From Voacanga thouarsii (Eukaryota; Streptophyta; Magnoliopsida; Gentianales; Apocynaceae), in the NCBI GenBank assembly GCA_026120185.1, contig JANUWF010001491.1, positions 186,001-250,000 of the forward strand: 64,000 nt of DNA. Direction: 5' to 3'. The translations under genes and the position numbers were made by a program. Position 1 is the stretch's first letter, and every line of letters begins with the position of its first letter. Below the pieces are notes generated by a model, which was given only the letters and a program-made list of their open reading frames with translations, was not told the origin of the DNA and made no database searches. Shown here piece by piece: positions 1 to 10,965 of the stretch.

Positions 1-1093
1 GCCCTAAAAATGTTTTGATATGAAAATCATGTGGGATTAGATAACCCTCTGGCCTGATCAGTCAGACGGGGTTAGTTTTGTTAATGTTGAGTACTTAGCA
101 AGAACTTTGAAATTTGTACTAGCTCATGTTAGAGATAGATGATCCCAAGTAACCCAATCAATTATGGGGATTGTCTTACTCCAAATAGGGTGACAAGACA
201 TTGAGATTAATTGTCCTGGCAAGCCGTGTAAGCCTGGCAATTGTCGTGCTTTGTGTGCACTTTGTGATTTGGGTTGTTTACAGGCTGGGCTAGATACCTA
301 GCGTTGTTCTAACCCCTTGCTGCCTCGATGGTGATTGACGTCAGGATTGGGACCCCTGGCATATGATAGCAAGTAAAAGATTTTTCAGCAATGCACGAAT
401 CGAGTGCTAGAGGCTGCGGTCTCAGTACGATGACATGTGCAAGTTGGTGTGCTTATTTGGTAATGCACGATTTAGTGCTGTGAGGCGAAGTCCTTGGCAT
501 AATAATATCATGATGTCGATGGCGAAGCCTTGTGAGCTTTGCATACAGGCCGACCTTCTGTTGGAGAAGTGCTTGTGATTTGGAAATTGGGGTAATGTTT
601 TGAAAGTAAAATATAATTTTCCAAAAATGATTGAGTTCTGGATAAACTCTTTATTAGAGAGTTTGGAATGGTTTCCAATGAACAAATGATATGCTATTCC
701 ACAAAAATTTTACGTACTATATTCTTTCATAAAGCACTAGCACATATGGGACTCACTGTGTGATTTATCACTCACACGCATATTTTAACTTACCTTTATC
801 ATATGCAGAGTTTAGTGGACCTATAGATAGAAGGACGATACCATAGAGTCAGCAGTTTAGGTCTGGACAGCTTTTCTTTTGATCATGTACTGTATTATGT
901 TATAGATAAAGATGGCATATATGAAATTCTCTTATATATGTGTGGCTATCAGTGTGGGATATTGTTGAGTCTGGACCTTGTATATGTATTTACTCTATTA
1001 TTTCTGTTATAAAGACCCCTTGTCTAGGAAACTGGATGGGGTGACACCTAGTGTTGACATGCTTCCATTGTTATTTTTAGTAGGGGTGTTACA
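1..1093 (+). mobile_element. Tekay-type element A, 3' part of 5' LTR
   Basis: This stretch is the end of a long LTR that begins left of the window. It matches 24731-25894 over its whole length (same opening GCCCTAAAAATGTTTTGAT and same GTGTTAC ending), and it is followed at once by a tRNA-Met primer site. The partner LTR at 21766-25894 is about 4.1 kb, so roughly three quarters of this copy lies outside the window. It has one copy of a 73-bp unit that is duplicated in the 3' LTR. Confidence 0.88.
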
Positions 1094-1095
1094 AT

Positions 1096-1107
1096 TGGTA
1101 TCAGAGT
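1096..1107 (+). other. Primer binding site of element A
   Basis: TGGTATCAGAGT lies two bases after the LTR end (GTTACA, 1088-1093). It matches the primer site complementary to the 3' end of initiator tRNA-Met used by many plant chromoviruses. It fixes the LTR boundary and the plus orientation of A. Confidence 0.85.
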
Positions 1108-1167
1108 ATGGTTTTATAAAACTGTGTATCGTCATAAGCATTAATAGAACCCTTTTATTGTATAGTT

Positions 1168-1410
1168 ATGGTAGACAAGAGCAATAAAGGTAAGCACCCA
1201 ATGGTTGAGCACAGTGATAAATGGAAGAAAGAGATAGGTGAGAGCTTCGGTGTGGAGAGGAAACCTACCTCGAGAGGATGCTATCACCACATGAGCAAAC
1301 AAGTGGTGGCTTTGGCAAGATTGATGGTGATGTTTAGCTGCACCATCAGGATGATGATGAGGATGAAGAGGATGATAAGTAGGAGGGTGAGATGTATATA
1401 TATAGTATGA
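1168..1410 (+). pseudogene. Element A pre-gag acidic ORF remnant
   Basis: A short reading frame starts with MVDKSNKGKHPM at the position where elements B, C and D carry a pre-gag acidic ORF. The first half is lysine-rich. Near 1345-1380 a different frame reads DDDEDEEDDK, so the acidic tail appears frameshifted relative to the start. It cannot be aligned confidently by eye with the B/C/D ORF; the assignment rests on position and acidity. It could also be chance coding in the leader. Confidence 0.35.
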
Positions 1411-1588
1411 TATGTATAGTTTAGCCAATGTATATGCCTTTGTGCATGGCACACGAATTTTGCACTGACTTTGTGATAAATGAGAATGAACATGTGTTAT
1501 GTTTTGCTAATTGCACTAGGCCTATTTTATGATTGCTTTTGAGCTATGTTATATTTATTATACCGGTAAAATCTTATGAACTGTGCAC

Positions 1589-2532
1589 ATTCCTCCTAAA
1601 CAGATCTCCGGACGATCATCATAAGTTATTCGAAATAACCCTGAACTAATAGTGGAGGAACCGTAGGTGGAAGGTCCCCATCTTACAACCATGGACCACC
1701 CCATGTTTCGAACCTACCAAAAGATGGTTGATACGATCCAACAGCTGACTGAGATTACTTTTAGAGTAAATGAGAATGCTAGGGTGAATGAGGGTATGAG
1801 TAGGGAAAGTCAGCAAAATGAAGTTGAATCGGATCGAGCCTTTGAACGCTTTTTGAAATTTCACCATTCACAATTTCAAGGACGACCTAATTTAGAGCAG
1901 CAGGCTAAAAATTAGATTAAGCAGATGGAAAAGATCTTTGCTGCCCTAAATTATTCGGAGCAAAGGAAGGTATAGTTTGCTACATTCCAGTTGAAAGGAC
2001 CTGCCTAAGATTAGTGGGCAAGGGAGATGAATCAATGAGAATAGGAGTGGACAGATTTTAAAGCCGTTTTTAAGGAGTTTATTCCCATTCGGGTGGTAGA
2101 AAGAAAAGAGGATGAATTCCAAGCTATTCAGCAAAAAGGCTGTACGGTGGGATAATACGCTACTGAATTTACGAGACTATCAAAATATTACCCACTCTTA
2201 GTCTATTCAGAAGCAGACAAGGTTAGACGTTTTGTGAAGGGTTTACGGCTAGAGTTGAAAGTGTATTAACAAGTATGGCTCCTATCAGTTATAACGTTGT
2301 AGTAGAAATGGCTTAGAACAGAAAAGGCTAAAATTGAATAGGCAGGCGAAAGGAATCGAGGCAAATTTTGGGGTATGAATTAAAAGAGACCTAGAGGATC
2401 TTGTTGGCAGGAAAAAAGGAATATACAAAGGAGGGGAGCCCTGACTGGCCCGATGGGAGGACCGCCTTCCTTTAAATGCTTCAATTGTGGGAAAATAGGG
2501 CATAAGATTTTAAATTGCCCTCACCTACGAAG
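1589..2532 (+). pseudogene. Element A gag pseudogene
   Basis: Decayed Ty3/gypsy capsid-nucleocapsid gene. The probable start codon has become ATT at 1589, where B and C have ATG followed by (T/A)PK. One frame then carries recognisable gag segments, including the FxAVFKEFIP and KEDEFQAIQQKG regions, and a CCHC zinc knuckle (CFNCGKIGHKILNC, 2477-2518) that would bind the RNA genome. At least six in-frame stops interrupt it, several being TAG or TAA where relatives have TGG or CAG. The zinc knuckle is in the same frame as the start, so decay is by substitution rather than indels in this part. Confidence 0.8.
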
Positions 2533-2689
2533 GATAGGAGGATGGAGTTGACCTGGAGATAACAACCAATGATGGAGGTCAAGATTTAGAAGAGGAAACC
2601 CAGGGCAGGCTTCTACCTCCAGAACTGGACCCCCAAACCGCAAGTAAACGCTCGGGTGGCGGCCTTAGAAGAGACAAATAATCAGACTG

Positions 2690-3513
2690 CAGTGGTGGAA
2701 GGTACACTCCTTATTTTTTATTATACTGCTAAAGTATTAGTAGATCCTGGTTCTACGCATTCCTTGCTGCCAATTCTTTCTTGATTCTACGGGGATAAAA
2801 AAATGGAAGAAATTCTATATGAAATGATTGTTAGTACCCTATTGGGAAAGTAAATGAATAGTGAGAAAATGCATAGGAATTGTAAGATTTTGATCGGAGA
2901 TGAATTATTGGAAGGAAATTTGATAAGTTTGCCTATAGAAGATTGTGATGCTATCTTGGGCATGGATTGGCTGTCTCAGCATCATGCTCAAGTTGATTGC
3001 AGACATAAAGTAGTACATTTCCATCGGCCTGGGAAACCTATATTGGAATTTGTAGGTGAGGTTGTAAGAAAAAGTAATGCTTTTGTATTGGGACTTAAGA
3101 CTATTAAGATGATGAAGAAAGTGTGCATAAGATATTTGGCTTATGTAATTAATAAGCCAGAAGAGGTTAAGAAACCCAAAGACGCTCCTATTGTGAATGA
3201 GTATTTAGATGTTTTTCTAGCTGAATTGAAGAAGTTACCACTAGAGAGAGAGTTAGAGTTTTCTATTGAGCTAGTGCCATCGATAGAACTAATTTCAAGG
3301 ACCCCTTATAGGATAGCACCTACGAAATTGTAAGAGCTCAATAAACAACTACAAGAATTAATGGAGTAATGGTTTATCTGACTAAGTGCTTCACTGTAGG
3401 GGAGTACCCGTATTATTTGTTAAGAAGAAAGATGAGTCATTGCAAATGTGTATAGATTATCGAGGGTTGAATGTAGAGATAGTAAGGAATAAATATCCGT
3501 TGCCCATAGTTGA
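2690..3513 (+). pseudogene. Element A protease and start of reverse transcriptase
   Basis: Continuation of pol in a different frame from gag. The retropepsin active site reads LVDPGSTHS at about 2737-2763, followed by the ILGMDWLSQHHAQVDC region typical of plant gypsy proteases (about 2950-3005) and the linker to RT. RT begins near 3400 with CIDYRGLN (3450-3473) and stops abruptly at PLPIVD, where the LTR of element D starts (3514). The rest of RT, RNase H and early integrase are missing; the next A-type coding sequence is integrase at 20971. The 2854-3333 stretch is open for 159 codons; the flanks have stops and at least one frameshift. Confidence 0.82.
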
Positions 3514-3758
3514 TGTGAAACCCCACCTAATGCTAATCTTAGAGTAAGGGGAATGGGATGCATATCATGTTATCATGCATAAAAATATACTTTTTGAATG
3601 ATTTTATGTGCCTTAGAATTGTGGTTTATAGGTCAAATGCCTTATTTATGCTTGTTGGGTAGAAAGAGTAAAAAGGTAATTTTACTTCAAGTCAAAATAG
3701 GAAGATGGCTTGAGGTGTAGATAAAAAGAATATTTGGGTGAGAAAATAAGAACAAGAG

Positions 3759-3824
3759 TTAGTGTGGTTAAGTGGTTAAAGCTTTGTGATTTAATCTCTA
3801 AGGTCTTAAGTTCAAATCCCATCA
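3759..3824 (+). promoter_or_regulatory. tRNA-like A-box/B-box segment in Tekay LTR (D)
   Basis: TGGTTAAGTGG (3765-3775) fits the RNA polymerase III A box, and GTTCAAATCC (3810-3819) fits the B box, about 35 bases apart as in tRNA genes. Equivalent segments occur at the same LTR position in B and C. No convincing cloverleaf or CCA-proximal stem was made out, so this is tRNA-derived or tRNA-like, not a tRNA gene. Confidence 0.5.
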
Positions 3825-5096
3825 TTTAAGTTTTATTCATGATTATCTTAACTATGTTTGAATTTTCGATTTTCTTACATTCCCTAAAGGTAGGAATGTT
3901 ATCTTAAGGGAGACATGAAGGTAATGTCTTGATCATGTGATCATGTCTTAAAAAGAATTCTAGAGGAATTCTTGTTCCCTTTAATTTAGCTAGTCATGTC
4001 CTAACATCTTTATAATTTAAACTATCCTTAATCCATTAATCTATTTTTTTTTAATTTCAAAAATTCTATGATAAATCCCTAGTATTAGAATTCGAAAGTC
4101 AGCTCTTGGGGGATAGGTGAGGCCAAAAATAGGGATGGGAGTTAGGAAGGAATTCCAAGGAAAAGAAATTACCATAGCTATACCTTCAGTTCTATCTTCA
4201 TCTTGTTTATGTTTTGGTAAAGGGAAAATCTGGAAAATTTTCTAGAATTCTTCCAAGGTTAATTTCGAAAGTTTCAGCCAACATTCTTACCCCAATTGTT
4301 GTCAGAAAAATGGTCATTTCATGCAAGGTTTAAGGCTAGAAATTCACTGAAATTTTTGGACTGCACAACCTTTTCAAAACCTGGATTTTTCTTCAGCAAT
4401 TTCGCTGCATTGAAGTTGAATTTTGAAGCCACCATTAGGACATAAGAGCAGCTGGAAATTCCTCTATTTTTCTTCAAGAGGAAGGTTGGAAAACCACTAT
4501 TAAAAGACATTCAAACACCCTCAAGAACCAGCTACAAATAGGGCCAAAGAATGCAGAAAATTCTGCACAAAAATCATCTCCATTCCAAGTATTCTTGAGG
4601 CATTAAAAACTAGAAAATTTCCAACTTGTTTGCTCAAGGCAAGGGCCAAAATTTTTTACTCAAACCTCTACAATTCGGATCTTGTTCAGCCATGGACTAA
4701 ACATCTTGGCCTTCACACCAACCTTGAATGTTTGGACTCCATGATCACACCTCAAAAAGCTCCTAAGATTACTCTATCTAAAACATATTCAAACTTTAAA
4801 CTAAATTGCAGATTTTTGCTCCATTAAAACACCCCTATAGCAAGTGATTAAACAAAAAATTCTCTACCATTATAGACCATTTCTGGCCAGCTTTATAAAT
4901 TGAACAACCCTTCATTCTTTGCATAAAGCCTAGCTAGTTAAGTCTTACACCATTAAAGAACAAAAGACATTCCATGAACAAACTCCATTAACCAAGCTTT
5001 TACCCGAAACAACTCCTCATTTTCCTCCATTTGAATTTCAAAAAAATCTGAAAATCTCCCCCTCATTCTTGGTAACCGAAACTCCTATCTACACTA

Positions 5097-5148
5097 TGTA
5101 ACACCCCACAACCTAGGCCTAGCAGGGCCGGGGATGTGGGGTGTTATA
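5097..5148 (+). repeat. Inverted LTR terminus forming the left end of B
   Basis: Bases 5097-5137 are the reverse complement, with about four differences, of the last 41 bases of B's 3' LTR (16651-16691). They are followed directly by the normal plus-oriented LTR ending GGGGTGTTATA (5138-5148) and the primer site. The segment can therefore fold back on itself. It is flanked on the left by the CACTA target duplication, so this inverted U5 end seems to be the end that was integrated. Confidence 0.8.
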
Positions 5149-5150
5149 AG

Positions 5151-5163
5151 TGGTATCATAGAC
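5151..5163 (+). other. Primer binding site of element B
   Basis: TGGTATCATAGAC begins two bases after the LTR end. It differs from the usual TGGTATCAGAGCC at a few positions, consistent with mutation after insertion. Confidence 0.75.
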
Positions 5164-5246
5164 TAGGTTTAGGCAAATATTGATAGTATATGTTTTGTTT
5201 ATTTAAGTTCAAATCATTATCTAACTTGTCTTGTTTATGCTGTATG

Positions 5247-5723
5247 ATGGTTAGTATGCTTAGAATCGCAAGGAAAGGGCAGCAATGGCATCCTCCTATC
5301 CCTATCTACCTAGAAGACCTATCAGTACCTCAGCCTGCACCTCAGCCTGCATCGTAGCCAGTTATTCCTTTGGAAGATAGCAATGATGATGAGGTTCTGA
5401 TCAATGAGCCACCCCCAATACCTGTGATAGACTTGAGTTCTAACAGTGAAGATGAGGAGATCGATATGGCATATGTTCCCCACCCTTCTAGTCTTATAGC
5501 TGATTTGTCAGCTAATAGTGATGATTCGGGGGAGATAGATTATGAATCTCCATCTAGACCTTTCTTCATGCTTCCACCCAACCAAGTTGAGACCGGGGAG
5601 AGTTGTAGGCGACCTGGGAAGGAGCCAATGAAGGGGTTTGCAAGTGGGGTTGGGGTAGACTTCTCTAAGAACTTTGGGGGATGGTTATATGAGGCCGACC
5701 TTGAAGATTCTGATGAGAACTAG
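5247..5723 (+). pseudogene. Pre-gag acidic ORF with tandem SIM-like motifs (element B)
   Basis: A 158-codon reading frame between primer site and gag, starting MVSMLRIARKG and ending LEDSDEN, with one internal TAG near 5355 where a glutamine is likely. The protein is proline-rich at the front and very acidic after that. Two similar modules occur: PVIDLSSNSEDEEID and LIADLSANSDDSGEID. A hydrophobic VIDL-type core followed by Ser/Asp/Glu is the pattern of SUMO-interacting motifs. The same ORF lies at 19418-19896 (D) and 35846-36310 (C), with stronger cores there. It is not part of the standard gag-pol set and no family name comes to mind. Function is inferred from motifs only; it may act on the host SUMO pathway or chromatin. 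Confidence 0.6.
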
Positions 5724-5997
5724 AATGGATTAAGAGCTGTTATGATCAGGATGTTTATTTATTACTTTTCATAAATTTCTATGTTAAGGAGTTTTATTTC
5801 TATTTTATGTTTAAATTCAAATTTATGCAAAAAAGAGTACCTGAGTACTCTAAGATTTGAGAGAAAATTTATGAGCAATTCTTTAGACAAAAACTTGCAT
5901 TTGATTTTCTTTTACTTAAATCTGACTGTGAATGCATGCTCAACTGAATTGACTTAATCATTGAATGCATAAACACATCATTTGGGTATGGTTTAGA

Positions 5998-8900
5998 ATG
6001 ACACCCAAGTGCCGTGTAGCTACATCAGGTAGAAGAGTTCCAGTGGCAGAACATGTGGCACTAGAAGTTGAAACGACCCAAATGCAGTCACCCAACCGGG
6101 GAATTGAGAGTGAACCAGATGTGGAAATAGGGTCTGAACCACCAGCTGAAGTGATGATGGGGCAAGTATTCAACAAGATGATAGAGATTCTGCAAACCTT
6201 GACTGAGCGGAGGAATTCCAAGGGAGAGGATGAGGCATTGGAGCGGTATTTGAAATTTCAACTGCCCACCTTCTTGGGCGAAGCTGAACAAGATCAGAAA
6301 GCTGAGCAATGGATAGAGCAGATAAAGGACATATTTGCTACGCTCCAGTACACTGAGGAGCAAATGGTAAAGTTTACTGCATTCTGTTTAAGAGGCCTAG
6401 CTCGGGCATGGTGGCAGCAGATTCAGGATGACTGGGAAATGGTTGATCAGGAATGGACGTGGTCCAATTTTGTTGAAGCATTCAGAGCTGAGTATATTCC
6501 CCAGTGGATAGTGGACAAGCGGGAGGACGAGTTCCAAAATTTAAAGCAGGGAGGTATGATAGTGGCCCAATACACAACATGATTCACCCAGCTATTGAAG
6601 TACTGCAAAAGGTTAGTGGACACTGAACAGAATAGAATGAGGTAGTTTATCAATGGACTGAGGTAGGAATTGAGGAGGGCGTTGGCACCTTCTCCTCTAA
6701 AAACCTATTCGGGGGCTGTAGACGCAGCTACCAGGATAGAAAATGAGGACCGTAGCAGAATGGCATCGAGGCCTTTCCAGTCACCAAGGCAATCGCAAGG
6801 ACACTTCTAGAGACAGCAATCTAACAAGTGCCCCGCTAACCAGCTGTGGCAAAATCGGGGAAAGCAAGCTCGGACAGTACCGGCTGGTCCTATGCAGAAC
6901 CTTTTGTTATGCTGGCGGTGTGGAAAAAGACGCCATACAGAGAAGAACTGTTGGTCCAAAGGAGGTGAGCAGAAATATTACCACTGCGGGGACCCGAACC
7001 ATTTGCGGAACGCCTGCCCTAAACTCCACCGAGTCGGGCAAGGAAATTTGTCTTAGAATCCGGGGCCTAATAGAGCCAATTCCATGGGAGCATCTAGGAG
7101 TGGAATGCCGAAGCATCAAGTGAAAGCAAAGGTATTCGCCCTCAACAGAGAGGAGGTTGGAACCGATGTATCAGTAGTGGAAGGTACGTTTACTATCCAA
7201 GGACATTCAATTAATACATTGATAGACCCTGGATCTACTCATTCCTATTTAAACAAGAACTATGCATGTTATTTGGATTGGGATGGAGTGGAGTTACCTT
7301 TTACCTTGTTGGTGAGTACACCTTTGGGGAAGATGGTGCAAGCAGATCGATATGTGCGAAATTGTAAAATTGAGGTGGGGAGAGAAAGCTTGGAGAGAGA
7401 TTTGATAGTGCTGGATATTGATGATTATGATTTGATATTTGGAATGGATTGGCTAGCGAAGCATGGGTCTAGGGTAGACTGTAAAAATAAATCGGTCGAG
7501 TTCATTAAACTAGGTTGTGATGTGTTGGAATTCAATGGCAAGAGAGTGAAGGAAATGAAGTATTTGATACCTGGGGCTAAGGCCCGAAAATTGCTGAAGT
7601 AAGGATGTCAAGGATACTTAGCTTATGTGATAAATAAGCCGAAGGACCAGTGCACTCTGGAGGATACTGAGGTAGTAAAGGATTTTCCCAATGTGTTCCC
7701 TGCAGAACTCACTTCTCTACTTCCCAGCCGAGAAGTTGAATTTACCATTGACCTAGTTCCAGGAGTGGAGCCGATATCCTGAACCCTATATCGAATGGCA
7801 CCGGCAGAGCTGAAAGAACTGAAGGAGTAGTTAGAAGAGTTAGTGAAGCAAGGCTACATCAGACCTAGCACGTCGCCCTGGGGAGCACATGTGCTGTTTG
7901 TGAAGAAGAAGGACGGGACTTTGAGATTATGTATTGACTATCGGGGCTTGAACAACCTGACGATCAAGAATAAGTACCCCCTACCACTGATTGATGAGCT
8001 GTTCAACCACTTACAAGGATCCAGTTGTTACTCCAAATTGGACCTGAGGCAAGGGTACTATTAAGTGAGGATAAAGGAGGAGGATATCTCCAAAACGGCC
8101 TTCAACACTAGATATGGATATTATGAGTTCGTGGTAATGCCATTTGGGGTAACCAATGCTCCAGCAGTATTTATGGATTTGATGCATCGAGTGCTCCGAC
8201 CTTACTTGGACAAGTTCGTGGTAGTTTTCATTGACGACATCCTAATTTATTCCAGGAGTCCGAAGGAGCATGCAGAACATCTGAAACTAGAATTGGAAAA
8301 GCTACGGGAGCACAAACTTTTCGCCAAGTTTAGCAAGTGTGAGTTTTGACTGGATTGTGTGGCATTTCTTGGCCACGTGGTGACCAATGATGGAATCAAG
8401 GTAGACCCAGCAAAGGTTGAAGTAGTTTCAGACTGGAAGCAATCAAGAATATCACTGAGATTTGAAGTTTCTTGGGATTGGCTGGTTACTATAGAAGGTT
8501 CATCAAGGGATTCTCGACGCTCGCATTGCCTATGACCCGACTGCTGAAGAAAGATGTACCATTTATTTGGAGTGAAAAATGTGAGAAGAGTTTCCAAGAG
8601 CTGAAGCGAAGATTGATGATAGCACTAGTGTTAAGTCTGCCAGAGGGAGATAAGCCTTACGCTCTGTATACCGATGCTTCGAAGGAAGGATTGGGAGCAG
8701 TTTTGATGCAAGACCAAAAAGTGATTGCCTATGCTTCTCGGAAGTTGAGGTCTCATGAAGTCAACTACCCTACGCATGACCTAGAGTTGGCTGCTATTGT
8801 GTTCACTTTAAAGAAATGGTGACATTACCTGTACGGAGCAGAATATGAAGTGTTCACTGACCATAAGAGCTTGAAGTACATCTTCACCCAGAAGGATTTG

Positions 8901-10553
8901 AATTTGAGATAGCGAAGATGGATGGAATTTTTGGAAGAGTACCATTGTCCAATCAACTATCATCCCGGGAAGGCCAACGTTGTTGCTAATGCCTTGAGCA
9001 GAAAAGTCAGTATGGCCAGACTAAGAGTACAGGAGATTCAAGTAGTTCAGGATGTGTTGGATAGAAGAGCGGAAGTGCAAGGGGAGAAAATTATTGTGAG
9101 CAACCTGAGGTTGGTACCAGATCTAAGGCGGGAAATTATTGAAGCCCATCTAGGTAACGCAGAATTTTAACTTTTCAAGAACAAGGAGCTCAAACGGTAA
9201 GGCAGTGAATTTCGGTAAGACGAAGTGGGAGTTTTGTATTTCATAGATCGGTTGTGTGTACCTGGAGAACATCAATTGAAAGACAGAATTTTGGAAGAAG
9301 CGCATAAGAGTAAGTACGTCATTCATCCGGGGAAAGTCAAAATTTACCAGGATCTGAAGAGGGCTTATTAGTGGCCCAAAATGACGCAGGACGTGGTTAA
9401 ATATGTCTCGATATGTCTGACTTGTCAGAAGGTCAAAGCGGAGCATAAGAATTCAGTAAGACTATTACAATCATTGCCAATACCTGAATGGAAGTGGGAG
9501 GAAGTGACCATGGACTTTGTTACCAGACTTCCTATGTCAAGGACCCAGAAGGACGCCATATGAGTAGTGGTAGATCGACTGACCAAATCGGCACATTTCA
9601 TACCAGTGAATGTAAGAGATTCCATGGAGAAGTTAGCTCAGACCTATATGCAAGAAATAGTCCGATTGCATGGAGTACCTTCGAGTATTGTTTCTGACCG
9701 AGACCCGAGGTTTACATCTCGATTTGGGGCAAATTTCAAGAATCAATGGGGTTAATTATGAAGTTCAGTATGACGGCGTATCCGCAAATGGATGGGTAGT
9801 CAGAAAAGGGTTATACAAATATTAGAGGATATGTTGAGAGCATGTGTTTTGGATTTCGGAGATAAATGGATCAAATGTGTGCCGTATGCGGAGTTGTCGT
9901 ATAATAACAGTTATCAAGCTTTGATTGGGATGGCCCCGTATAAGGCATTGTATGGACGCAAGTGTCAAGTATCACTATACTAGAGTTGGTCAGAAGATGG
10001 TCATATAAGCAAATCCGGGGAAGTCTGTGTTCAGGAAATGTTAGACAAGGTCAAGTTAATCAGGGAAAGGTTGAAAGCAGCCCAGAGCCGACAAAAGAGC
10101 TATGCAGATAATAGGCGCAGAGAGTTAGAATTCCAGACAGGAGACTGTGTATTCCTAAGACTCACACTGAATAGAGGAATCTTAAAGCATCCAAAAGGTG
10201 GGAAGCTGAATCCGAGGTATTTCGGACCATTCCCGGTAAAAGAGAGAATTGGGCCGGTGGCGTACTGATTGGATTTATCGGATGGTTTGACATGAATTTA
10301 TGACGTGTTTCATGTATCCCAGCTGAAAAAGTACAATGCCGATCCCGATCATGTTTTGAATGATGAGCCGTTAGTGTTGCAACCCGACCAGAGCTATGTG
10401 GAGAAACTCATGCAAATATTAGACAGAAGTATCAAGACTCTTTGGAACAAGCAGATATCGATGGTAAAGATGCGGTGGGAGCATCATGGTATGCAAGATG
10501 CCACCTGGGAAACAGAAGAGTGGGTAAAGTGGAAGTATCCCGATCTGAGATAA
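5998..10553 (+). pseudogene. Element B gag-pol polyprotein (Tekay chromovirus), decayed
   Basis: Full-length gag-pol that would encode capsid, nucleocapsid, protease, RT, RNase H, integrase and chromodomain. Start chosen at MTPKC (5998), since C and D have M-A-(P/S)-K there and D has a stop just upstream. Gag core is around residues 60-190. One CCHC knuckle is intact (CWRCGKRRHTEKNC, 6910-6951); a second has lost its first Cys (YYHCGDPNHLRNAC, 6976-7017). Protease has DPGSTHS (about 7225), RT has CIDYRGLNN (about 7930) and FIDD (8227-8238), RNase H has YTDAS (8667), integrase has MDFV (about 9508) and SDRDPRF (about 9690), and the C-terminal chromodomain covers about 10305-10553. Gag to RT is one frame broken only by stops. 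Single-base shifts occur near 8443 and 9748. Not functional as it stands. Confidence 0.88.
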
Positions 10554-10845
10554 AGGTATGCCTGAATTTCGGGACAAAATTCTCCTAAAAAAGGGAGGAT
10601 GTGAAACCCCATCTAAAACCAACCCTAAAGTAAGGGGGTCGAGATACATACTATATTTTCTTACGTGCATAAATATACTTTTGAATGATTTTATATGTTT
10701 TGGAATCGTGATTTATAGTCTAGAAGGCTTAATTGTGCTTATTTGAATAGGAAGGGCAAAATGGTAATTGTGCTTGAAGTGGAAATAGGAAGATAGCTTG
10801 GGGATTGAATAGGAAGAATATTTAGGAGAGAAAATAAGAGCAAGA

Positions 10846-10910
10846 GTTGTTGTAGTTTAGTGGTTAGAGCTTTGGAATTTATTTCTCAGGTCTTGAGTTT
10901 AAATCCCATC
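10846..10910 (+). promoter_or_regulatory. tRNA-like A-box/B-box segment in Tekay LTR (B)
   Basis: TAGTTTAGTGG (10853-10863) is a good A box, and the segment reads on as TTAGAGCTTTGG, much like a tRNA D arm. A degenerate B box, AGTTTAAATCC, lies at 10896-10906. The same segment occurs in D (3759-3824) and, on the minus strand, in C (40082-40146). Confidence 0.5.
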
Positions 10911-10965
10911 ATTTAAGTTTTAGCATGATTAAATTTTATTTTAGATAGGTGGCTATTTTTGTTAT

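Noticed and set aside
3759..3824. A tRNA gene.
   Set aside because: A and B boxes are present but no full cloverleaf, clear anticodon arm or paired acceptor stem could be made, and it sits at a fixed place in LTRs.
3514..5148. First read as the 5' LTR of element B with an internal deletion.
   Set aside because: The CACTA duplication at 5092-5096 and 16692-16696, and the continuation of the same LTR at 16697, show that 3514-5096 belongs to a different element (D) into which B inserted.
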